This document shows positions 31,594-38,042 of a stretch of 38,042 nucleotides of DNA, piece by piece. Under the pieces are notes generated by a model, which searched no databases, was not told the origin of the DNA, and saw nothing but the letters and a program-made list of their open reading frames with translations. Source of the DNA: Limosilactobacillus vaginalis DSM 5837 = ATCC 49540 (lineage in GTDB: Bacteria; Bacillota; Bacilli; Lactobacillales; Lactobacillaceae); the NCBI RefSeq assembly GCF_000159435.1, contig NZ_GG693412.1:598494-636535 (forward strand), in the 5' to 3' direction. Made by a program: the position numbers and the translations under genes. How positions within the stretch are numbered: position 1 is the first letter of the stretch; every line of letters starts with the position of its first letter.

Positions 31594-32696
31594 ATGAAAA
31601 AAAGAATAATAGGAATTGATTTACTACGAATCTTATCAATGTATATGATTATGACATTGCATACTATGTCAAATGGGGGGGACTACTTTATCACCAAGTA
31701 AATACAGTACATACTCAAACGGTTATGTTCCTCACTTTTCTTAATAATGTTGCCGTTGATTTATTTGCAATAATATCAGGTTATGTTGGGTTAACTTCTC
31801 ATCATAGAATTTCAAGAATTGTGGAATTATGGTTGCAAGTAATTTTCTATTCTTACCTTATTTTAGTAGCTTTTCTCATACTGAGACCACAATATGTAGA
31901 TAAGGGACAATTGTTAGGAAGCCTTTTTCCAACTGTATCAATGCAGTATTGGTACTTTAATTCGTATATATTAGTTTTTATATTTATGCCGTTGTTGAAT
32001 TATGGAATATTGAAATTAACATATAGAGAATTCACAATTATATGTGTATCGTTATTTATTATGACTAGTTGTTTCGGATTAGATATTTTTAATGATAAAA
32101 TTTTTAATTTGAGTAATGGCTTTAGTGGTATGTGGCTAATAATAATGTATTTATATGGAGCTTATATTAGAAGATTTGGTCATAGGTTAAAAAATTTATC
32201 TATAAAATTTGACCTTATTGCATACTTAATAGTTGCTCTTACAGGTGTTTTAACGTGTAATCTTATGACAATTAATCATAGGGGATATATGAATGGATCA
32301 ATTCTTTACAATGATTGGAATAAATGGTTTGGATATAATACTCCATTTGCTGTTTTAGATGCCGTGTTCATTTTTTTAGCTTTTCTTCAAATTGAAATTA
32401 ACAATACGAAAGCACGCAAAATAATTATAAAATTAGGTACTTTGTCATTTGGTACTTATTTGCTACAAACTAATTATATTGTTTATGCCTGGTTTAGAGG
32501 ACACTATACTAATTTTTATAATCACAATATATTTATAATGATTATATGTGTATTGGGGACTGCAATGTTGTGGTATATTTTTGGTACTATAGTGGATGGA
32601 ATACGGAGTTTTCTTTTCAAAAAACTTAGCTTAGTGGAAAAAGTTGTGAACCTAATGAATTTTAGTTTAAGGAAATTAAATTTCATTAGATCTTAA
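31594..32696 (+). pseudogene. O-acyltransferase (acyltransferase 3 family), out of frame at a run of seven G
   Basis: The ATG at 31594 (behind TAGGAGAT) encodes KKRIIGIDLLRILSMYMIM then TLHTMSNGG, the standard N-terminus of acyltransferase-3 proteins, and stops after 35 residues. The remainder continues in another frame (LLYHQVNTVHTQTVMFLTFL, through 'LFAIISGYVGLTSHHR', about eight membrane segments) to 32696. Frames meet at G7 (31675-31681). With eight G the gene would read through as about 367 residues. Family members acetylate surface polysaccharides. The homopolymer makes slipped-strand phase variation possible; simple inactivation or a sequencing error are alternatives. Confidence 0.8.
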
Positions 32697-32727
32697 GTTG
32701 ATCCATTAGTTTATATTGAGAAATAAC

Positions 32728-32765
32728 AAAGTCACTTGCAGAAATGTGGAGTGGCTTTTTGCATA
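32728..32765 (+). terminator. Terminator after the acyltransferase gene
   Basis: AAGTCACT (32729-32736) pairs with AGTGGCTT (32750-32757, one G-T pair), followed by TTTTG. Confidence 0.7.
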
Positions 32766-32818
32766 CAAAAAATCTCGTTAATAAGCTTACCATAATAAGG
32801 TAAGTTATTAGCGAGATT
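32763..32818 (-). terminator. Terminator of the GH25 gene
   Basis: A nearly perfect 20-pair hairpin (32771-32791 with 32799-32818, one bulge, one G-T pair) is followed on the minus strand by TTTTTTG. Confidence 0.85.
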
Positions 32819-32853
32819 CATTGAAAAACAAATTCTGAATTTTTAAGATTTAA

Positions 32854-34968
32854 TTATTTATCTAACAGCCATGCATTGTCTTTATCAAAATGATAAATTT
32901 TACCATCAATGTATTGATAGCCAGTTACAGCATGTCCATCATTATCAAAGTAATAACGATGACCATTAATAGTTTGCCAACCCGTTAGAGTCCAAGCATT
33001 CGCTGGATCAAAGTAATACCAATCATTGTTTTGTCTTTGCCATCCAGTTAAAGCCCATGCATTATTTAAATCAAAATAGTAATGATGACCATTAATGACT
33101 TGCCACCCAGTTTTTGCCTTTCCATCGTCATCAAAATAATACCATAATCCAGCTTGTGACTTAAACCAGCCAGTAGTTGTCCAAGTATTAATCGGATCAA
33201 AGTAGTACCATTTGCTATCTAATTTTTGCCATCCAGTTAAGGCCCAGGAATTATTTAGGTCAAAGTAATATCGATTACTATTAATAGTTTGCCATCCAGT
33301 TAATGCTTGTCCGTTATTATTAAAGTAATACCAAGCTCCTGCAGGTGACTTAAACCAGCCAGTAGCAGCATCACCACCATTATTAAAGAAGTACCAGTGA
33401 CTGTTCAAGTTAAACCAGCCAGTCTGCATTGCACCAAAGTAGCCATTGTGGTTTGGCTGAAGATAGTAAACTTTGCCGTTAATTGTTTGAAGACCACTTT
33501 CTAATTGACCAGTACTTGGACTTAGGTAATACCATCGTCCACCATTGTAGCGCCAACCATGACTTAACCAAGCATTACTATCATCAAAATAATACCAAGT
33601 ATTGTCTAAATATTGAAATCCTTTGAGTGCCCAAACGTTACTAGGGTCAAAGTAATAACGATTACCGTTAATTGTTTGCCAACCACGCAGCGCCCAAGCA
33701 TTTGTTAGATCGAAATAGTACCAATTATTATTGATGTTCTGCCAGCCCTTGTCAGCCCATGCATTATTGTAATCAAAGTAATACCAATTATTATTAATAT
33801 ATTGCCAACCAGTTAAAGCCCAGGCATTAGTATAGTCAAAGTAATACCAGTTGCCAGCACCTGATTGATACCAGCCAGTTTGCGCGGTGCCATCTTGGTT
33901 GAAGTAGTACCAATTATTATTTATTCGTTGCCAGCCAGTAACATTATTACCATTAATTGAATATGACCATTTTCCATTATTGTTAGACCATTCACCCGAG
34001 TTAGCGACTAACCCTTGATAATCGATCGAAATATCTAAGTCACCATTATATCCAGGAATGCGCCCATGGGCGTTAAACTGCCATGCTCCATAGTTCTGGT
34101 TCCTTAGGTTAGCTGAAGATGGTGAATAAAGGTATTGGGCAACCCAAGTACGGTTTTTCCCGACTGTTGAACTAACATTATAAGTTTGATCATAAGAAGT
34201 TGAGGCATAGACTGCATGGTTAGTAAAACCACGAGTATTTAATTGATTCCAGAAAGCATTTAAATGATTAGCAACTCCGTAATATTTGGTAGTTGTATCT
34301 TCCATGTCAGCATAGATTAAGGTGTTCTTGTCTAACCCTAATGCTTCCATTTCATTTGCTAAATAATTAGCCTCGTTGATAGCGGCATTTTGACTACCAA
34401 ATTTGGCATAGTGATACACTTGAACATTTAAGCCAGCATTTTTAGCATAATTAATTTGTTGACCAGCATATCGGTTAATATAGTAGGTCCCTTCAGTAAC
34501 CTTAACAATCGCTGTTTTAACTCCGAGATTTTTTAAGGTAACAAAATTATTAGGAGTCATACTAGCTTGATAACCACTAATATCAACTGCATCTACTCGA
34601 GGGTAGTTAGCGTCACCAATATTGATTACTGGTGTGCCATCATAAGCAGTTTGTGCAGCTGCTTTTACGGTTGTATATGCGGTTGCTGGTGCAGCCGAAT
34701 TTTGACTGTTAATACTTAATGATTGCGTTGGTTCAGCAGTGCTTTCACTAGCTACATTATTAGAACTAGTAGTAAAAGCACTTGCTGAAGTGGCACTTTG
34801 ACTTTGTGTTGAAGCGGAATTAGCACTTAAATTGGCATTTGAATTTACTTGTTCGGTCTGTAACTGGTTAGTATCAGCTTGAACGTTTTTAGAATTTAAA
34901 TATAACGAGGTTGATAAAGATAATAATGTTAATGTTGAAGCAAGATAGATATGGTTCTTCTGAGTCAC
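32854..34968 (-). CDS. Secreted GH25 lysozyme with C-terminal wall-binding repeats
   Basis: A 704-residue exported muramidase. An ordinary signal peptide (residues 1-31, not the KxYKxGKxW type) and a Ser/Asn-rich spacer (32-115) lead to a GH25 domain (about 122-325). The catalytic features are Asp129 (AVDISGYQ) and the DMED set at 221-224 with Glu223, and the domain ends in 'GDLDISIDYQG'. About 18 aromatic repeats (pattern TGWQTINGNRYYFDPSNAWA) fill residues 330-704. It should cut the glycan backbone of peptidoglycan. The start is GTG behind AGGAGG. It is transcribed against the polysaccharide genes and divergently from the C39 gene. Confidence 0.9.
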   Translation of the reverse strand: MTQKNHIYLASTLTLLSLSTSLYLNSKNVQADTNQLQTEQVNSNANLSANSASTQSQSATSASAFTTSSNNVASESTAEPTQSLSINSQNSAAPATAYTTVKAAAQTAYDGTPVINIGDANYPRVDAVDISGYQASMTPNNFVTLKNLGVKTAIVKVTEGTYYINRYAGQQINYAKNAGLNVQVYHYAKFGSQNAAINEANYLANEMEALGLDKNTLIYADMEDTTTKYYGVANHLNAFWNQLNTRGFTNHAVYASTSYDQTYNVSSTVGKNRTWVAQYLYSPSSANLRNQNYGAWQFNAHGRIPGYNGDLDISIDYQGLVANSGEWSNNNGKWSYSINGNNVTGWQRINNNWYYFNQDGTAQTGWYQSGAGNWYYFDYTNAWALTGWQYINNNWYYFDYNNAWADKGWQNINNNWYYFDLTNAWALRGWQTINGNRYYFDPSNVWALKGFQYLDNTWYYFDDSNAWLSHGWRYNGGRWYYLSPSTGQLESGLQTINGKVYYLQPNHNGYFGAMQTGWFNLNSHWYFFNNGGDAATGWFKSPAGAWYYFNNNGQALTGWQTINSNRYYFDLNNSWALTGWQKLDSKWYYFDPINTWTTTGWFKSQAGLWYYFDDDGKAKTGWQVINGHHYYFDLNNAWALTGWQRQNNDWYYFDPANAWTLTGWQTINGHRYYFDNDGHAVTGYQYIDGKIYHFDKDNAWLLDK

Positions 34969-35150
34969 TATAATCCTCCTAAAAAATTTATATAACGATA
35001 ACTATTATAATTTCTAATACTAATTGTTTAATTTCAATAATATTAAGATCTGTTAACAAATTGTAATTTTTTTATGATTAACGTGTAGGAAGAAATAAAA
35101 AATAGTGATATATTACTAGTGTTAAATTATTTTTATTTGGGAAGGTAATT

Positions 35151-37274
35151 ATGAAAAAACATTTTAAGCTTTATAAATCAGGAAAGCTTTGGGTTACTGC
35201 AGCGGTTGCAGTATTATCATTTGCAGCTTCAGCTAATTTAAGTCAAGCATCTGCTTCTGACAATCCTGAAGTTACCACTGCACAAACAATGAAAGCAACG
35301 AGTGATTCGGAAAATAACAATAATTCTGATAATTCAACTGTAACAACTAACATTAACGGTTATACGAATCAAAATGGTACTTGGAAGAATACTAGTGGCC
35401 AAAGTGCGAATGGTTGGCAAACTTCTGGCAACGATTGGTATCACTTTAACAATGGTAATCAAAATAAAGATTGGCAAAACATTGATAATAACTGGTACTA
35501 CATGAATCCAGATAACGCCAAGATGGAAACTGGAATTCAAAAAATTAATAATAAAACCTACTACCTAAACGAACAACATGATGGTACGTATGGTGCAATG
35601 AAAACTGGTTGGCAGTATGTTGATGGTAACTGGTATGGCTTTAAAGGCGATGGTAGTGCATATACTGGCTGGAACTATCTTCATGGTAATTGGTACTACA
35701 TGAATCCAGAAACCGCAGTTCTAGAAAGTGGTATTCAGAAGATCAACAATAATTTCTATTACCTAAATGATAAAGCTGATGGGACATTTGGTGCAATGAA
35801 GACTGGTTGGCAGTATGTTGATGGTCATTGGTATGGCTTCAAAGGCGATGGTAGTGCATATCTTGGTTGGCAAAACCTTGGTGGTAATACTTACTACTTC
35901 AAACCAGAAAATGCGCAAATGGCAACCGGTGATACTTTAATTGATGGTAATTACTATTACTTTGATCCAGTATCTGGTCACCAATTAAAGGGAATGTTAG
36001 TTGATGCTAATACTAAATTATTGAAGTATTACGATCCAAGTACTGGTATTCGGCAAAATGAACTTACTGTAAATGGCCATACCTATAAGTTTAATCCATT
36101 AACTGGGATGATTGATACTAGCACTCTCAATGATGGGTTAAATCAAATTGCAGGTCACATCTATTATTACAATCGTGGTACAAATAGTTTTGCCTTTAAT
36201 AGCTGGCAAAAACTAAATGGTGCTTGGTATCACTTTAACAACGATGGAACAGCTTCTACTGGCTGGTTCAAGTCCCCAGCAGGTTATTGGTACTTATTTG
36301 ATAACAACGGTGTAAATAAATCAGGTTGGTTTAAATCGTCTGCGGGTTATTGGTACTTCTTTGATGAAACAAATGCTAATGCATTAAAGGGTTGGCATAA
36401 GTTAAATAACCATTGGTATTATTTTGATACTACTAATAGTAATGCATTAAAAGGTTGGCAAAGAATAAATGGATATTGGTATTATTTTGATTCAACTAAT
36501 GCAGACGCAAGAACCGGCTGGTTTAAATCAAATGCTGGATTGTGGTATTATTTTGATCCAACTAATGCAGATGCAAGAACTGGCTGGTTTAAATCAAATG
36601 CTGGTAACTGGTATTACTTCGATCCAACTAATGCATGGGCTGATACAGGATATCAAGTCATTAATGGAATTGAATACTACTTCGATCCGATTAATGCTAA
36701 TATGTATCAAAATCGGTGGGTAAACGTTAATGGTTGGACTTACCATGCTGATAATAGTGGTCGTTTATGGTTCCCACAATGGTATAGTCAGTTTCCTGTT
36801 GGAGAAGGGTGTTCTGTTTACTCTCTGGCAATGATGCTAAGTCCTAAAGAATATATTAATATGGGATACGCAGTAAATCTTTTACAATATCGTCAGGCAG
36901 GGAATGTTTATAATGGAGCAGGGTTCTACTTAATTATCCAACCTGATTCCCTAGTAGAACTTGCACATCATTTTGACTCTTCTGTCAGAAATATTTCTGG
37001 AAGTAGCGTACGACAAATAATTGATACAATTAATTCAGGCCGACCAGTACTTTATTATGGATATTCAAGATATGAAAGTTCTTATGCGCATCACAATCAT
37101 GCTAAGGTAATTGTAGGTTATCAAAATGGTTGGTTCCGGATTTTTGATCCTTGCTATAGTTATGCGAGTCAAGGATCATTTGGATGGAATGCCTTTGACT
37201 ATGGTGCAAAGAGTTGGATTACAGTTAGTCAGTTTGCTCGCGAATATGCAGGGCAAGCAATTACAGTTGATTAA
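35151..37274 (+). CDS. Secreted C39-like cysteine peptidase with KxYKxGKxW signal and wall-binding repeats
   Basis: A 707-residue export protein with the KxYKxGKxW signal (KLYKSGKLW, residues 6-14), a short polar spacer, and about 20 aromatic binding repeats (about 60-535). A C-terminal papain-like C39_2-type domain starts near 540. Catalytic candidates are Cys554 (GEGCSVYSLAMML), His650 (HNHAKVIVGY) and Asp666 (FRIFDPCY). The likely target is peptidoglycan stem peptide or a surface protein; this is inference. GGGAAGG precedes the ATG. A 198-base near-repeat (from 35592 and from 35790) and a 63-base repeat near 36510-36635 sit in the repeat region. Confidence 0.83.
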   Translation: MKKHFKLYKSGKLWVTAAVAVLSFAASANLSQASASDNPEVTTAQTMKATSDSENNNNSDNSTVTTNINGYTNQNGTWKNTSGQSANGWQTSGNDWYHFNNGNQNKDWQNIDNNWYYMNPDNAKMETGIQKINNKTYYLNEQHDGTYGAMKTGWQYVDGNWYGFKGDGSAYTGWNYLHGNWYYMNPETAVLESGIQKINNNFYYLNDKADGTFGAMKTGWQYVDGHWYGFKGDGSAYLGWQNLGGNTYYFKPENAQMATGDTLIDGNYYYFDPVSGHQLKGMLVDANTKLLKYYDPSTGIRQNELTVNGHTYKFNPLTGMIDTSTLNDGLNQIAGHIYYYNRGTNSFAFNSWQKLNGAWYHFNNDGTASTGWFKSPAGYWYLFDNNGVNKSGWFKSSAGYWYFFDETNANALKGWHKLNNHWYYFDTTNSNALKGWQRINGYWYYFDSTNADARTGWFKSNAGLWYYFDPTNADARTGWFKSNAGNWYYFDPTNAWADTGYQVINGIEYYFDPINANMYQNRWVNVNGWTYHADNSGRLWFPQWYSQFPVGEGCSVYSLAMMLSPKEYINMGYAVNLLQYRQAGNVYNGAGFYLIIQPDSLVELAHHFDSSVRNISGSSVRQIIDTINSGRPVLYYGYSRYESSYAHHNHAKVIVGYQNGWFRIFDPCYSYASQGSFGWNAFDYGAKSWITVSQFAREYAGQAITVD

Positions 37275-37280
37275 GAGATA

Positions 37281-37316
37281 AGGGATCTTTACCTTTTGTT
37301 AGGTAAGATCCTTTTT
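37281..37316 (+). terminator. Terminator after the C39 gene
   Basis: GGGATCTTTACCT pairs with AGGTAAGATCC (one bulge), followed by TTTTTC. Confidence 0.8.
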
Positions 37317-37394
37317 CTAATTGTCTCAATAAACTTAATGAATTATAATTACTAAGTTAGATATAATTAATATAAGAAAGCAGAGTATGTGTTT

Positions 37395-38042
37395 ATGCAA
37401 GCAGTTCTTATTATTGCTCATAAAGATGTTGATCAAGTTATTGAATTATCAAAAAAACTTAGGTCAACGTTCAAAGTAATTATTCACTTCGATAAAAAAA
37501 CTTCAGTTTCAGAAGCACAGAAAAAGGAGCTTCAACGATTAGGTGTAGATTACTTCTCAGAAATTAGTGTCAATTGGGGAAGTTGGTCAATAGGTCAAGT
37601 AGCTGTTGAATTAATGCGTCGGGCAATGAAAGATCCAGAAATTGATTATATTCACTTAATTTCAGGACAGGATTGGCCCTTGAAACCAGTTGAGGAGATT
37701 AATAGGTTTTACGAGAGTAATGATAATATTTATTTGCGTTACTATAAGGCCGACGTAAAAAAAGGACATGACAATGCTCTTAATTGGCAAAAATTTTACT
37801 ATAATTACGATAAAATAGATCGTCACTCCTTGTTTGGTAAAGTCTACAATCGTTTAAGCACCTCGTTTCAAAGCTTATTGAGGGTAAATAAGTTAAAAAA
37901 ATTAGGAATCGATCTTGAAATCTATACGGGGGCTAATTGGTGTGATTTACCGCGCGATGCGGTCGAATATTGTCTGGATTATTTCGATAATCATGAAAAC
38001 TTCCGTAAGATGTTAAAAACCGGGAGTTTCTCTGATGAATTC
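37395..38042 (+). CDS. GT14 (core-2/I-branching type) glycosyltransferase, 5' part
   Basis: An open frame of 216 codons running off the right edge. It matches the Branch (beta-1,6-GlcNAc transferase-like, GT14) family: 'QAVLIIAHKDVDQVIELSKKL' at the start (quoted in part), 'VIIHFDKKT' near 28-36, 'VNWGSWSIGQVAVELMRRAM', and 'YIHLISGQDWPLKPVEEI' near 85-102. The typical 'GANWCDLPRDAVEYCLD' block also appears, where others have GSQWxxL. Bacterial members occur in polysaccharide loci and may add xylose or hexosamine branches. The ribosome binding site is weak (AAAGCAGAG); an in-frame GTG two codons upstream is possible. A TATAAT lies about 30 bases upstream. Confidence 0.85.
   Translation, partial: MQAVLIIAHKDVDQVIELSKKLRSTFKVIIHFDKKTSVSEAQKKELQRLGVDYFSEISVNWGSWSIGQVAVELMRRAMKDPEIDYIHLISGQDWPLKPVEEINRFYESNDNIYLRYYKADVKKGHDNALNWQKFYYNYDKIDRHSLFGKVYNRLSTSFQSLLRVNKLKKLGIDLEIYTGANWCDLPRDAVEYCLDYFDNHENFRKMLKTGSFSDEF

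Noticed and set aside
27688-37274. Glucansucrase (GH70) genes, suggested by KxYKxGKxW signals and glucan-binding type repeats
   Set aside because: No GH70 catalytic core is present; the catalytic domains are M23, GH25 and C39-like.

Overview
The window looks like a chromosomal segment of a low-GC, Gram-positive Lactobacillaceae member, most likely a Limosilactobacillus (L. reuteri-type). This is an inference from gene content. The supporting features are a stand-alone gamma-glutamylcysteine synthetase, a small DUF4828 protein, a DUF1659/DUF2922 pair, a YjeM-type permease, secreted proteins with KxYKxGKxW signal peptides, and a polysaccharide locus typical of gut lactobacilli. AGGAGG-type ribosome binding sites are strong throughout and several genes start with GTG or TTG.

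Positions 1-19012 are mostly housekeeping. They hold the end of a membrane protein gene, an Fe-S biosynthesis-family protein, a YbaK-type deacylase, a class I glutamine amidotransferase, gshA, a lactate/hydroxyisocaproate dehydrogenase-like gene overlapping a LOG-family gene, DUF4828, a Gfo/Idh/MocA oxidoreductase next to a DEAD-box helicase, and tRNA-Arg(CCT). After these come an HTH membrane protein, a divergent WecB-type epimerase, a frameshifted Rpn-family nuclease, a flavodoxin-GtrA pair facing map, a YjeM-type permease, a MazEF/PemIK-type toxin-antitoxin pair, a YihY/BrkB protein, DUF1659/DUF2922 and recX.

Positions 19077-38042 form an AT-rich surface-polysaccharide locus that runs off the right edge. 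The first unit (19077-24302) encodes a priming phosphoglycosyltransferase, a DUF4422 glycosyltransferase, a GtrB-like GT2, a probable polymerase, a Wzz-like protein and a GT-B glycosyltransferase. It ends at a strong hairpin. A reverse-strand lipoprotein gene follows, then glf and a Wzx-type flippase, then LicD, a GT4, an O-acyltransferase broken at a run of seven G, and finally a GT14-type enzyme cut by the window end. Glf supplies UDP-galactofuranose, so the polymer probably contains galactofuranose.

Three secreted wall-active proteins are interleaved with these genes: an M23 peptidase, a GH25 lysozyme and a C39-like cysteine peptidase. All carry long arrays of the same aromatic choline/glucan-binding type repeat. 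Together with LicD, a phosphocholine-transferase-family protein, this suggests a locus that makes a decorated wall polymer and also the hydrolases that dock on it.

The noncoding DNA is unusually structured. Two long imperfect hairpins, one 13 bases after tRNA-Arg and one directly after the permease stop codon, share a conserved internal loop (TGGTKGG opposite CTCGAA) inside stems whose sequences differ. A truncated third copy follows map. I do not recognise this element.
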